DNA of 64,000 bases from positions 2,438,501 through 2,502,500 of the forward strand of contig WAEK01000002.1 in assembly GCA_011634665.1 (NCBI GenBank), given 5' to 3'. Below, piece after piece: positions 24,405-36,063 of this stretch; position 1 is the stretch's first letter, and every line of letters starts with the position of its first letter. The stretch is from Mortierella sp. BCC40632 (taxonomy: Eukaryota > Mortierellomycota > Mortierellomycetes > Mortierellales > Mortierellaceae). The notes below the pieces were generated by a model. The model was not told where the DNA came from. It ran no database searches and saw only the letters and a program-made list of their open reading frames with translations. Made by a program: the position numbers and the translations under genes.

Positions 24405-24640
24405 GTGGGACCGCTGATGAAGAGATTTTTCTACATGAGCGAAGGCAACCCTGATGTTCATTACCTTCTGTATCTGAATTACGGCACCAGAGTTCGATTG
24501 CTATGCAAGACAGGAGACAAAGGCAATCCTACCTGTGCCGAAAAATACTGTGTTGAAGCAAATGTGACGGCCATCGGTACTGGAGGAAGCTCCCTCCAGA
24601 CTAAATATCTTGGGGGTCTGTTCTCTGTCCTTTCGATTCT
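24405..24640 (+). pseudogene. Short cysteine-rich coding remnant, unknown
   Basis: A frame reading YLLYLNYGTRVRLLCKTGD with two further Cys (CAEKYC) looks protein-like up to about 24600, then runs into unrelated sequence. It is opposite in strand to the neighbouring remnants. No family recognised. Confidence 0.3.
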
Positions 24641-24920
24641 ACCCTGTCAATCGGCGCTTTTTAGCCTCTCTGTTGGCTCTGTTGCCATAGTGGTTGATAG
24701 CCTCCTCCCAGATTTCCCTTCGCTGATTCTCTGATGCTGGGCAACTCCACATATGGTCGTTGTTTTCTATCTGGACACCAGATTTGTGCAGCGACGCCAA
24801 ATACCGCATGTGCATCGGGCAAACATCACGTTCCCTGCTCGTAGCATTCAAAACAGCTTTTGACCCGATGGGTCCGTTGATTGGTACCCTGATTCCACGT
24901 ATAGACTTGGTTATCTTCAC
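24639..24920 (-). pseudogene. Possible non-LTR retrotransposon (LINE) C-terminal remnant
   Basis: The fragment contains a Cys-Pro block (CPM...), then NNDHMWSCPASENQRREIWE. The order Cys-x-x, about 20 residues, then His-x-Trp-x-Cys-Pro followed by a charged helix resembles the zinc-knuckle-like end of fungal LINE polymerases seen in Rhizophagus and related genomes. Only about 90 codons survive and no reverse transcriptase is adjacent, so the call is tentative. Confidence 0.35.
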
Positions 24921-25413
24921 TCTCTAGGTCAGGGAGTGCCCGTTTCGCCCACTTTTAGTGTCGCCTTACAGTTTTCTGTTTTATAAGAGACTGTTAGATC
25001 TACCATCCATCGCCTCGCGCGTGATCTCACCACCGCAGTTTCAACCCCATCGACGAGAGTATTGCCTCTGTTGTACCATGATACTTCAACATTCCCAGGC
25101 CTCTCTTGAACTGCCTTTGTTATTACAACCCACAGTCCAGCAAGGTTAGTACGCTATTATTTCCTTGGTTGCGTTGTTGCTCTACCAGTCACCAGTTGTT
25201 TGTACGCTGAGACTACCCCAGTGGTAGAAACTATGGTCGCAATCAGGTCCATGAGCTTAGCCTTCACCAACGACGCATACTCTGCCACTGAATGAAAACA
25301 CCTGTACCTCTGAGGCATCCACAACTACACATACCATCGAGATGTCTGTTGTTCCTACTGTCCTGCATGAGTCTGACATTGGGCTCACTCCCTATCGACG
25401 CGTCTATTGAACT

Positions 25414-25445
<32 letters not shown>

Positions 25446-26980
25446 TGACTGTCTCTGTTAAGAAAACCACGCGGGAAAAGAACTAATCTAAGGCCACCAC
25501 GTTGTGGTGACAATCCTCTCGTAGCCATGTCAACTACATGCGGCCACTGACCCCGCACAAAGACTGTCGTCCCTTGTCAGGATGGAAGCGTCTATTAAAC
25601 TGGGACACACCTACTTGTTGTATTCTAGTTCAGCTGTGTCTCTGATCGACTGAAATTGTGATTGGAGCCGTTCATTCTCCTCGTTCAGGTCCCGTGTGAG
25701 GCATCCTGGAGCCATAGATTCTCACAATTCGCTCACTCATAAAAGACTTCTACCGCAATTGCTCGGTTCCTATCAGAGAGAGTGCAAGCCTTGCTTCTGT
25801 GCCGGGCTACACTCCGCTCAAATGTCTGTGAATAGCGTAAGAATCCAGGGTCACCTGCGAAGCCATGCTGTAGCTGGTTTACACCTTTTCCAGGTCCTGG
25901 GATGTATCTCTATCCAGGCTGGTAGACTGAGACTTTAGGATCCTGTCAGTGTTGGATGGGAGAGAAAGGCCCAAGGCCAAAAAGGACGCCTGTGCTCAGG
26001 GAATTTGGTGCTAAATAAATAAGGGGGGGAATGGATGCTGCTGCTTGCGGCTTTTCCTCACTTTCATTAGACGCTCCCATACCTCTTTCTTCTCTTCGCG
26101 CCTCTCTCCCTTTGTCACTCCTTGCCTTCGACCTTTCTCTACTGTCCTCGAACTTTCGGCAATTGCCATCCTTCTCTCCCGTCTGCGATCCACCAAGGGT
26201 TCTTCCTCGGGATTCCTCTCCATTCAAAAACACAGTGCTCATTTGTCGCGCCTTTCCCTTCATCCACTAACCACAATGACAACAAGGTCTTCTGGGGTTC
26301 CTTCAAGGATTGTCAACTGTTGTTGTCGTTGTTGCGTTTGGTCCCCCAGATCATGACATACGATCGCATACCATGCTCTCAGTCTTCCCCGGAGGTCCAA
26401 CCTGTCTTTCGGTGTTACCCAGTCTTCGATCATCATCCCGTTCTCACTTGTCACGCCGTGTAAGTAGAATATCCTGCCGCTGAAAAGTTGTTTCGCGAGC
26501 TTAATGAATACCTTGGGTGGGGTAGGGACATCCGGGAGCAGTGTTTCGATGATCGTGTCAGGTTTTCGGGGACTAAAAAAAAAAAACATATCCCTCTTTA
26601 CCATTAGTCGACAGATATGCGCCTGGAAGTTGTGCTGTAGACGGCATGCAGCTGCTTTTGGCGACTCAAAGGGGTGACTCTGCAATCCCACTTCAGCTTT
26701 CAACCTGAGCACCCCTGCTGCCATTGTCCTGCCTAAGAACTACTTGTCTTGCGAACATAGCCATACTGTTGTAATTTGCTTTTTTTTTTTTTTTTTCGTT
26801 TTTTTACACAATCTGTTTCCGCTTTGCTTATACCAGGACTTGGATCAGGACCCCGAGAACGCAGGGAGATCGCCAGTGCGCTTGTCCAACGAAATAAGCT
26901 GGAATAGTCGATAGTTGATGGAAGCTCTTTGCCAATGCCAGGTCAGAAGATCAATTCAAATGGCGCCGCAAGAAACATAG
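24921..26980. other. Gene-free, repeat-derived stretch upstream of element A
   Basis: No complete gene. A minus-strand open frame at 26260-26724 looks partly protein-like (KVFIKLAKQLFSGRIFYLHG) but has no start context, splice partner or known motif. A homopolymer near 25419-25445 and a T tract near 26780-26797 are present. The last bases before 26981 hold one copy of element A's target-site duplication, ATAG (26977-26980). Confidence 0.4.
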
Positions 26981-27355
26981 TGTCCTGAATAGAGGTAATC
27001 TATCCAGGCGTCCTATAGAGCAAGCAGCGCTGCTCGGCTCTCCACCAGCTACTGCTCCCGCCAGAGGCGGAGCGGTAGCCATAGACCTTCCCGCCGGACC
27101 ACGTCACCCATGGGGCAATGGCTGACCAGTATAAATAGTATCGGCCGCTGCCTGAAGAGTTCCTCACCTTTGTGTGAGGAACCCTTTCAGGTAGGACCTT
27201 TGACCCCCCCTCCTATATACCCGCTAGACCTACAAGCAATAAACTGACCTTTGTGTGAGGAACCCTTTCAGTTCCTATTTGTTGTGTTTGTGCGCTAGTT
27301 TGATACGCATCGCTGGCGCTATAGAAGAGAGGTATAGTTACACTCTTTTCTGTCA
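26981..27355 (+). repeat. Element A 5' LTR
   Basis: TG...CA ended. TATAAATA at 27130-27137 and AATAAA at 27238-27243 give a conventional LTR promoter and poly(A) signal on the plus strand. A 25-bp direct repeat occurs twice (27166-27190, 27247-27271), on either side of the poly(A) signal. The first copy overlaps a perfect 9-bp inverted repeat, GTTCCTCAC / GTGAGGAAC, that could form a hairpin just downstream of the TATA box. Confidence 0.95.
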
Positions 27356-27529
27356 ATGGTAGCAAAGGAACGGTCCGCCCCAAACCTCTGTCGATCGATC
27401 AAGACCTTTTTTATTTTACGACTCCCCTATTTTTGCATGTACCGCGATTACCGCTCCACAACCCCCACCTCAGACACTTCTTGCTCGTCCCCTCCCTCAA
27501 CCAACGCCTCGACAAACTCCTTACCCACC

Positions 27530-29671
27530 ATGGCCGAGAGAAAGACCCCGTCGCTTAGCGCAGACACACCCACCTTCTCGGGGATCGAGCAGATGGATCT
27601 GAAGCTATACGTGCGGATGATCGAGAACCAGTTCTCCGAGAAGGACTGGCCCGAAGACAAGAAAGTACTCACATTCACGAACCGCCTGCGAGGGGCGGCG
27701 GTTGCTTGGGCCTTCGATTTGGTCGACAACGAACCCAAAACCAGGGAGTGGGCAGTCTTTAAAGCCTTGTTCTTGGAGAGGTGGCAACCTATCCACTTGT
27801 CACTCAACTTGAGACGGGCCCTCCGAGACCTCCGTTACCTGGACACGGACACCCCAGACACTTTCCGTCTCAAGTTCATGTCCATCGCTAACAATCTCCC
27901 CGACATGGCCCTGGTGGACAAGAAGCTGCAATATGTCGAAAAGCTGCCCGAGTACCTGGCGCAAGACCTCGAGCGCCTCTGGGAGATCAATGATACGCTC
28001 GAAGCCCTCGCCGACAAGGTTACCCGCCACGACCAGAACCTCCGCTCGCTGGGAGCCCTTCGGAGCAAGAACTCGAAAGTCCAGACCACCCGCAATGTCT
28101 CCCAGCCGCGTCCCGAGCCAGCCTACTTCCCCCCCCCTACCACCGCGCCAACCTCTGAGCCGGCCGGTGAGCCCATGGACGTTGACTCAGTAGACTTGGC
28201 TGCAATCCGCACCCGGAAGTTCTTCTCCCGCCATCGGGCCAAGAGACAATGCTTCAATTGCGGGGAAGAGGACCACATGATAGCAGATTGCAAGAAGCCT
28301 ACGGACGCATGCTTCAAGTGTGGAAAAAAGGGGCATATTTCTAGATTTTGCATGAGTGGAAATAAAGGCAGCAAGGGAGGTCAACAGTACACACTAGAGA
28401 GTTACCATGTTGGGACACAGAGGGAGGACACGAGAATAGAGTTAAATCGGCCAGTGAACGTTGTTCAAGGTACCATTGGAGGGATGGCTGTACGCGTGTT
28501 AATCGACTCCGGAGCCTCGGGAAACTTTGTGAGCTCCGCGTTGACCGACCGTTTGGGCAAGAGGCTATGTCGCACAACACCCTTGCGAACCCCGGTGCGC
28601 ATTGTCCTAGCGAGAGGGCAAACCTCAGCAGCCACATTCCGTGCAACGGTTAACCTGCAGCTCGACTCCTTGCCCATGCCCGAGTCAGGCATTGTCGTCG
28701 ACCGACTGCGTTACGATATGATCTTGGGCCAGCCGTGGCTCAGGAAGTGGAACCCGAGTGTCAATTGGACCACGGGCGAGTACAGGTGGAAAATCAACGG
28801 GAGAAAGCAATCGGCCCAAGGAGAAGAGAACACCGCTAAGAATACCGAGAGGGGAAGAGCAGAGGCCGCCAACGCCACCGAGGAGACAGCGAGCACGCCC
28901 AACGAGCGGGAAGGTGATGAAGAGAGCGCGGAGAGCGAACAGCGGGAGGCGGAGGAGGAAATGAATGGAGCGGTAGAAGAGAGAGAAGAGCTGACCGGGA
29001 GCGAGGAGGTGAAGGAGGAAGAGGAGGAGGAGGAGGTGAAGGAGGAAGAGGAGGAGGAGGAGGTGAAGGAGGAAGAGGAGGAGGAGGAGGTGAAGGAGGA
29101 AGAGGAGGCCTTCAAACCCATCCGCATCCTGAGGAAAAAGCAGTTCAAACGACTCATCCAAGAGGTCGGCAGCTTCGGCATCATGACGCTCGACTCAATC
29201 AATCACGGAAGACACCCTCGAGCTGAACGTAGTCGATGGAAAAGACGACCTGGCCAAGGTCCCGGAAGACATGAAAGACATGGTCCGAGAATTCGCTGTC
29301 GATGTCTTTTTTCCGAGCTGAACGAGCTGCCCCCCCACATCGTCATGTCGACCACCGCATCGAGACAGGGGAAAGCCCCTCCCCATCGCACTGCCAATCC
29401 GACGCATGTCCCCACAGGAGCTAGACGCCCTGAAGGAACAGCTAGACGACATGCTGAAAAAGGGTTCATCCGCCCAAGCATCTCCCCATGGTCCGCCCCT
29501 GTCCTATTCACACGGAAGAAGGACGGAGCCCTCAGACTCTGCATCGATTACCGAGAGCTGAACGCGGTGACGGTGAAAAACAAATACCCGCTCCCGCTAG
29601 CTGATGAATTTTTCGATCGCCTTTCAGGTGCCAGGGTATTCTCTAAGCTCGATCTCCAAGCAGGTTTTTAA
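27530..29671 (+). CDS. Element A gag-protease and start of reverse transcriptase (frameshifted)
   Basis: The gag start is taken at 27530 (ACCATGG), though the frame is open from 27356. Capsid-like region around [20 protein letters not shown], followed by two CCHC zinc knuckles: [14 protein letters not shown] and [14 protein letters not shown]. Aspartic protease follows with the active site [10 protein letters not shown] and the flap/ILG motif MILGQPWL. A Glu-rich linker contains three tandem 9-residue repeats (VKEEEEEEE). The frame then shifts near 29200 and again around 29300-29400 before entering polymerase at [20 protein letters not shown]. The shifts fall in or next to homopolymers (TTTTTT, CCCCCCC), so they may be assembly indels or real damage; a programmed shift is less likely because more than one is needed. 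Confidence 0.85.
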   Translation: MAERKTPSLSADTPTFSGIEQMDLKLYVRMIENQFSEKDWPEDKKVLTFTNRLRGAAVAWAFDLVDNEPKTREWAVFKALFLERWQPIHLSLNLRRALRDLRYLDTDTPDTFRLKFMSIANNLPDMALVDKKLQYVEKLPEYLAQDLERLWEINDTLEALADKVTRHDQNLRSLGALRSKNSKVQTTRNVSQPRPEPAYFPPPTTAPTSEPAGEPMDVDSVDLAAIRTRKFFSRHRAKRQCFNCGEEDHMIADCKKPTDACFKCGKKGHISRFCMSGNKGSKGGQQYTLESYHVGTQREDTRIELNRPVNVVQGTIGGMAVRVLIDSGASGNFVSSALTDRLGKRLCRTTPLRTPVRIVLARGQTSAATFRATVNLQLDSLPMPESGIVVDRLRYDMILGQPWLRKWNPSVNWTTGEYRWKINGRKQSAQGEENTAKNTERGRAEAANATEETASTPNEREGDEESAESEQREAEEEMNGAVEEREELTGSEEVKEEEEEEEVKEEEEEEEVKEEEEEEEVKEEEEAFKPIRILRKKQFKRLIQEVGSFGIMTLDSINHGRHPRAERSRWKRRPGQGPGRHERHGPRIRCRCLFSELNELPPHIVMSTTASRQGKAPPHRTANPTHVPTGARRPEGTARRHAEKGFIRPSISPWSAPVLFTRKKDGALRLCIDYRELNAVTVKNKYPLPLADEFFDRLSGARVFSKLDLQAGF

Positions 29672-30823
29672 CCAGATCCGCGTAAAGACGGAAGACATCG
29701 AGAAGACCGCCTTCGGCACACGATACGGGCACTACGAGTACCTCGTCATGCCATTCGGCCTCACGAACGCCCCAGCATCATTCCAAGGGCTCATGAACGA
29801 AGTACTCCATGGAGGCGTCGACAGATTCTGCCTTGTGTTCATGGACGACATCCTGGTCTACAGCCGCAGCAGGAAGGAACACTACCAGCATGTCCGGTGG
29901 GTGCTAGAAAGGCTCAGGGAGTATAAGCTGAAGGCAAAAATGAGCAAATGCGAGTTTGCACAATCGGAACTGCTTTTCCTGGGTCACATCATCAGCGCAG
30001 AAGGGATAAGAGTGGACCCTAAGAAGGTCCAAGCTGTTCAGGAGATGGCAGTCCCCACCAACGTCCAAGAAGTCCGACGGTTCCTGGGATCGACTGGTTA
30101 CTTCAGGAAGTTTATCGAACGATATTCTGCTCGCGCCGCCCCACTCTTCGAGTTGACCAAGGACACAGAGAACGGCCGAGGGAAGAGACGACCTCTACCA
30201 AAAAGATGGGGAGAGGAGGAACAAGCTGCGTTCGAGGACTTGAAGAACGCACTACTGACAGCACCGGTGCTCAAGTTACCTGATTTTCTCAGAGGGTTCA
30301 TCATCGAGTCTGACGCGTCGCTGGAGGCGGCTGCCGCTGTCCTACTTCAGAACTTTGGCACAGAGGAGAAGAAAGAGATCCACCCGATCGCGTACATGTC
30401 AAGGAAGCTGGAAGAAGGCCAGAAGAAATGGCCCGCTCACGAACGGGAGATGTACGCTATCTTCCTAGCGTGTAAAGAATGGCGCACTTACTTCCAAGGG
30501 AGGAAGGTCACCATTATCACTGACAACCACAGCCTAATCTTCCTCAAGAAACAACGCGACATGAGCAGGAACATGGCGAAGTGGTGTAGCTACATGGAAG
30601 AGCAGGACCATATCATCATCTACCGTCCCGGCCGTGATAACCCGCTCGCCGACGCCCTATCCCGACCCAATGGCGCCCCAGCACCAAGTGAAGAGATGCA
30701 ACTGTCGTTCACCGAGCTAGCCCTGGGGGTAGTGCTCGCTGACGACGACGGCGAGTGGGATGCCAATGAAACCGCGCTCTACCTGCAGGAAGCCATCCTC
30801 AACGCCATCGACGACAATCCAGA
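29604..30823 (+). CDS. Element A reverse transcriptase and RNase H
   Basis: Continuation of pol after a one-base frame change near 29660. Motifs: [13 protein letters not shown] (RT motif 4), [11 protein letters not shown] (catalytic F-x-DD box), [14 protein letters not shown], the connection domain [16 protein letters not shown], then RNase H with [13 protein letters not shown], an active-site Glu in [11 protein letters not shown] and the [11 protein letters not shown]sp, and a final ADALSRP typical of the RNase H end. The reading frame continues past 30823 only into the LTR of inserted element B, so the last ~60 codons of that open frame are not native. Confidence 0.9.
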
Positions 30824-31006
30824 TGCAACAGTCAGAGGCCAGGGAGTCTTTGGTTTGGGCAGTTTATTGCTAAAGATTAAAGTAATGAGAAAGCTAACTA
30901 TTTATACAAGTGGTTTGGTGGCAAATGGAAGGGGGCGCGGCAGTGGTGGCAACTGGACAGTCACAAATAGTGGCAAAGGGCGCAGCTTGAAGAGGACACT
31001 GTCGCA
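30824..31006 (-). repeat. Element B copy 1, 3' LTR
   Basis: 183 bp, TG...CA ends when read on the minus strand. Looks identical to the partner LTR at 35857-36039. Confidence 0.95.
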
Positions 31007-31024
31007 CCTTCCCCTTTTAAAAAT

Positions 31025-33695
31025 TTAGGTCGTGTTTCTGCTTGTACTCGTCCACAGTTTCCTGGCAATGTAAGATCCTTTACTTTTTTCCCATGTTGCC
31101 TCGTCTCGAGAGTAGCCCTTCCATAAAATAAGGAACTGATGCTGCCGTCGATAGTACCGATAGTCCAGAATACTGTCTACTTCAAACTCTTCTTCTCCAT
31201 CGATGATTTCAGGCTCTGGTTCTGAATGTACTGTTGTCCGAGGGCCGAGTGATTCTGGCGACTCTTCATAGTGTCGGAAACGATCCACATGGAACACGTC
31301 GTGTATTTTCATTGTCGGAGGTAATTCAACTTTGAAGGTGACAGGGGACAATTGCTGAAGGAGTGTGTAGGGTCCAATGAATCTCGGCTTCAGTTTATCT
31401 GATGGTCTGTTTTGGTCTGCTGGGATAGTGATATGTTCCGCGTTGAGCAAGACTTTGTCGCCTTCTTTGAAGCTGTGCTCGATCCTATGTTTGTCTGCGT
31501 TCCAAGTCTGCCTTTCCTGTGCGAGTCGAATAGAATCCTGGGCCTCCTTGAGTATCCTGCTCTGGTCGCTTACAAAACTTTCAACCTTGGGAGCTTTAGA
31601 CGGTTGGGGTTGGAGTAGAGCGGATGGGATACGGGGATGGTAGCCCATGTTCAAAAAAGAAGGGAGAGTAACCAGTTGTTGGGTTGACCGAGTTGTTGTA
31701 TCCAAATTCGAGTGAAGGTAATGAAAGATCCCAGTTTGTCTGTTGTTGATCTATGACAGACCGGAGCATCGTTGTGAGAGTTTGGATTGCGCGTTCTGAT
31801 TGTCCATCTGTTTGGGGGTGGTGTGCAGTTGACATGGCTAGTCTTGTGTCCATTAGTCGATGTAACTCCTGCCAGAACTGACTAGTAAACTTTGTATCCC
31901 GATCTGACACAATAGTTGTTGGCATTCCATGAAGTCGGAAGACATTTTTGAAGAAGCAATGGGCCACGTCAACAGCTGTGTCAGTTGTTCTACTTGGTGC
32001 AAAGTGGGCCTGCTTTTGATAGTTTGTCGACAAAAACTGTGATTGCATCGAATCTCTCTCTGTTCGTGGTAATTGAACGACAAAATCCATTGTTACTGTT
32101 TCCCATCGCTGATCTGGGATTGGAAGTGGATGGAGGAGTCCTGTTGGTGCACGATTGCTATGTTTGTTCCTTTGGCAACTCTCACAAGTTCTGACGTACG
32201 TCCTGATATCATTGACTATCTGTGGCCAGAATGCAAAGCGTCTCAAGTTGTCGTAGGTTTTATCGAATCCCAAGTGTCCTGCTATGGCTGAGTCGTGTGC
32301 ATCATGGATAAGTGAGTGGCGGATGTCAGCATTCCTGGGGATACAAATTACTGATTTGCCTCGTCGTAGTACGTGGAGTAGGCCATCGAATATAGCATAT
32401 CCTTGAGGTGGTTGTCCTTTCATGCAGCTGTAATAAATAGGCCATAAACGGCTGTCGTCTCTGTAGCTAAGGATGAGTCGTTTTCGAAGATCGCGGTCCA
32501 GAGCTATTTCCATGGAATTAAAATCGACAGGTTGGGGTAGGGAGTGGTCAGGTCGGCGGGAGAGAGCGTCTGATACGATGTTTTCCGATCCTTTCTTGTA
32601 CTTGAAGGTGAAGTCGTACTCCTGAAGGAGTTCCATCCAACGAGCTTGGCGACGGGTGAGCTTCGGTTGTGTAGGAAAGTGTCGTAGGGTAGCATGATCG
32701 GTGTATACAATGAAATGTGTTCCATCGAGATAGTATCGCCATGTTTTCAGGGCATGTACAACTGCCAACAGTTCCTGCTCATGTGTTGGATAGTTCCTTT
32801 CTGCTGAGTTCATTTTGCGAGACGTGAAGGCGACTGGTCGTGACTCTCCATTTTTGTCTATCTGAAATAGGACAGCTCCCACAGCAAATCCAGATGCATC
32901 TGTCTCCACGGATGTAGTCAATTCAGGGTCAAATATCCTGAGGACTGGTGCTTCACTAACAGCTTTTTTGAGGGCGATAAAGGCTGACTCATGGCTGTCA
33001 TTCCATTCGAAGGGGACGTCGTCTCCTAAGAGAGATGTCAGGGGCAGAGCTATCTGAGCAAAGTTGTTGACATAGTTATGGTAGAACTGAGCGAGGCCGA
33101 TGAACTGTTGAACTTCCTTTTGCTTTGTTGGTCGAGGCCATTCTCTGATAGCTTTGACGAGTCCAGCGTTTGTTTGAATGCCATCCTTGGTGAGAATGTG
33201 TCCCAAAACTCCGTTTGTTGTTGTAGAAATGAACATTTGCTGAGCTTTGCGTAGAGGCCGTGCTTCCTGAAGAGAGAGAGAACTGTTCGTAGATGGTCCA
33301 GGTGTTCTTTCTTGGATTTAGAGTAGATTAGCACGTCGTCTAAGTAAGCTACAACAATTTCGTCCAAGACAGGGTTCAAGACGGTGCGCATCATTGAAGA
33401 GAAGGAAGCTGGGGCGTTTGTCAGACCAAAAGGAACAACATTAAATTCATAATGTCCATATCGGCAACGGAAGGCTGTTTTGTGGGTATGCGGTTCGTAG
33501 ACTCGTTGTTGATGGTATCCTGATAAGAGGTCGAGTTTCGAGAAATACTTTGGCACCTCTGAATCTGTCAATCAACTCGTCAATTCGAGGCAGAGGGTGG
33601 CGGTTCTTTTGGTGATTCGGTTGAGACCTCTGTAATCCCACACACATTCTGAGGGTTCCTTCCTTTTTTGCGAACGAATAGGACGGGAGCGCCAT
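31025..33695 (-). CDS. Element B copy 1 pol: RT, RNase H, integrase, chromodomain (frameshifted)
   Basis: Read on the minus strand with several frame changes. [14 protein letters not shown] and the YLDD box in [14 protein letters not shown]. RNase [15 protein letters not shown] and [11 protein letters not shown]. Integrase: the zinc finger with [18 protein letters not shown] and CESCQRNKH, then [21 protein letters not shown] and a catalytic Glu in [11 protein letters not shown]. The C terminus has [11 protein letters not shown] and a chromodomain ([32 protein letters not shown]). Frame breaks lie mostly in A or T runs, and copy 2 is open at several of the same places, which points to homopolymer indels rather than slow decay. 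Confidence 0.88.
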
Positions 33696-33741
33696 AGGGT
33701 GATGTGCTAGGCTTAATGAACCCTTTTTTTCAACAGGTCGT

Positions 33742-34488
33742 CTAACTGCTTTTTAGTTCATCAAGTTCAGCGATTGAAAGTCGAATGACAGGTCGGACAG
33801 GTGGATCGGCGGTAGGGTCGGTCTCAATTCGCATTGCATCTCCTCTGTCTGGTGGGAGTCCATCAGGGAGAGAGTCGGGAAATACATCAGGGAACTCTTC
33901 CATAACTATTTTTCGGATTTCAGGGTCAGCATTTTCCAAGGGGTTGGTGACAGGCTTGACATTTCCTTCTTTTGAGTAGGGCAATAAAGACTTCACTACC
34001 AGGAAGGGCGGCGATGGTGTTGAAGTGCATGTGGCTAAGGAGGAGTCCACCAGAGGTTGTCGTTACTGAAGTGGGTTTGAAGCCGCGACATGTCCAGTGA
34101 ACTGTCTTTCCGTTGTGATCAAAAAGACTAGTTTGTTCGTCTGCCAGTTGATATTCGGGTTGATGTCAGTGAGCCAGGGTTTACCGAGGATGATGTCGTA
34201 TTTTTGGAGGTCATAAGCGATAGTGTCTACCGTGTCAGTGTAATTATCGCGTGCAAGTGTAATGGTTGCCGTGTGGGATGTCGTAGATGAAGAGCCGTTA
34301 GGGAGGAGGACTGGGATGGGGTTGCACGACTTTACGGGGATCGAGTGTTGGGATAAAAATCGTTTGCTGATAACATTCATTTCAGCCCCGCCATCGATTA
34401 AAATCTTTGCAGGGTGGTTGTTGACTGCGCCGATGAAAGTAAGGAGTCGTTGTTGAGCCTTTGCAATAGTGAAGCTATGAAGACCCAA
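33742..34488 (-). CDS. Element B copy 1 aspartic protease region (frameshifted)
   Basis: Aspartic protease domain between gag and RT: the active-site loop reads [12 protein letters not shown], with Gly-Gly in place of the common Ser/Thr-Gly after Asp, followed by a conserved DIILGKPWL near the second beta-sheet. The downstream linker [20 protein letters not shown] is the usual approach to gypsy RT. A frame change separates the two parts near 34000-34130. Confidence 0.8.
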
Positions 34489-34814
34489 TCCTTTCTTTTT
34501 TCTTCGGTTTTGTGTGTTGACTCTGGCGATGGGTCTAGCTGTAATTCAGGAGCAGGTGGGTCCAGGTCCACTTTGTCACTAATACAAGCCTTCTCCTCAG
34601 TCTTTGACGACGTTGGCATTGGTTCATGGATGTTTGTGTGGGCCTTGGTTGGGTCGTGAGTATTATTGTCATTATTTTTCTGAGGAGTGGACGAAGTAGA
34701 GTTGAATACTTTTTTTTATTTTTATTCGCTTGAGAACTTAACTCTGGTCTTGGAACACTCCCCTGATCCAGGTGGATAGGAGAGGGGTTTCAGCAACCAA
34801 GCCCTGGACTGATC

Positions 34815-35709
34815 TTAATTGCTGGGGCCTTTCCCCCTGCTCGGGCTGAGGGGAGAGGTCTCTTCGGATTCTATGTTGTTGAAACGTTTTCCACTGCGAC
34901 ATTCGTTAGCCATATGTCCATCCTTGCGGCAGCGGAAGCAAGCTCCTCGTTGGCGGAGTCGCTCGCGTTCTTGTGGCGATAGTTTGGGTGTTGATGAGGG
35001 GCGGGAAGAGAACTGTCGACGAAGGGCGTTAAGTTCGGTCCTGAGGTTATCAATTTCCATAGCCATCGGGTCTTTTTGAGTACTGTTGGAACCGGAGGGG
35101 AAGAGGGACCATGGTGATTATCGTGGGAGAAATAACTGGAGGGGTAGAGGATATCGTGGACGATTGTTGCCTCGGTGATTGCTTTTTCAAGGGTCTTGGG
35201 TTGGCGTAGTCGAACCTGTTTAGAAGTTTCTGGATCGAGGCCACGAAGAAACCGGAAAAGTGAAGCGTCCTTGTCTTCCTTTGGGATGAGACGAAGGTAT
35301 CTTCTGAACTCATTTGTATATTCAGCGACGCTTTTTTTTCCTTGGATCAGATTTTCCAACTTTTAAACGAGCAGCGTGGACAGCATCAGGAGGCGTGAAC
35401 CTTGCGATAAACGAAGCGCGGAAATTCTCCCAGGGGGTGTCAATCTTGATCTCAGATGTGCGCCACCAAGAGCGTGCGTCTTTTGTGAGGGCAAGTACAA
35501 AGTACCGAACCCAAAGATTCTTGGAGAGCTGTAAGACAGTGAAATACTCTTCATAGCTATCGGCAAAATTTAGACACTCTTCAGCATCGATAATGCCACT
35601 AAAAGGGCTCGGGCTTGGGCGGTTTGAGGACGGCGGCAAGGGTTCTTGCTTGATCATTCGCGGCCAATCCTTGAAGAATGGAGGCGGAGGCGTCGGCTTC
35701 TTGGCTCAT
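34815..35709 (-). CDS. Element B copy 1 gag (frameshifted)
   Basis: Start MSQEAD at 35709. Retrotransposon gag domain with [16 protein letters not shown] and [20 protein letters not shown], then a single CCHC knuckle [14 protein letters not shown] near the C terminus. An alternative upstream start lies in the primer-binding site itself (ATGGCAGCAAAGG), in a different frame from MSQEAD. Frame changes near 35335 and 35080 coincide with T/A runs. Confidence 0.82.
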
Positions 35710-35856
35710 GATGGAAAGGGAAGAAAAATAATCGGAAAAGGGGGTCTTGATCTTGGGGTACTTGGGTTGGAGTCGTGGGGGTCCGAGGGGTGGCAGGGTT
35801 CGAGGGGGAGTCGGTGTCAGAGGGGTCGGTGGAAAGAGATTGTACCTTTGCTGCCA

Positions 35857-36039
35857 TGCAACAGTCAGAGGCCAGGGAGTCTTTGGTTTGGGCAGTTTAT
35901 TGCTAAAGATTAAAGTAATGAGAAAGCTAACTATTTATACAAGTGGTTTGGTGGCAAATGGAAGGGGGCGCGGCAGTGGTGGCAACTGGACAGTCACAAA
36001 TAGTGGCAAAGGGCGCAGCTTGAAGAGGACACTGTCGCA
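35857..36039 (-). repeat. Element B copy 1, 5' LTR (promoter end)
   Basis: 183 bp. Carries TATAAATA and AATAAA on the minus strand only about 30 bp apart, so the R region must be very short. Confidence 0.95.
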
Positions 36040-36063
36040 CCAGAGGACCAGACCCTAGAGGAC

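Larger units (their letters stand above)
30824..36039 (-). mobile_element. Element B copy 1: chromodomain Ty3/gypsy retrotransposon
   Basis: Complete insertion flanked by CCAGA (30819-30823 and 36040-36044). LTRs are only 183 bp (30824-31006 and 35857-36039). Coding strand is minus: TATAAATA (35932-35939) and AATAAA (35896-35901) read that way. Directly after the 5' LTR is TGGCAGCAAAGGTACA (35856-35841), a primer-binding site; AAAAGGGGAAGG abuts the 3' LTR as polypurine tract. It interrupts element A between RNase H and integrase. About 5.2 kb, the normal size for the group. Confidence 0.95.

Noticed and set aside
26260..26724. 154-codon minus-strand frame as a gene
   Set aside because: Some segments look protein-like, but there is no recognised motif, splice partner or promoter and it lies among repeats. 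Kept only as a note.
30824..36039. Idea that the two B copies are one element duplicated with its surroundings
   Set aside because: The flanking 5-bp duplications differ (CCAGA and TTTAC) and the flanks are unrelated, so these are separate insertions.
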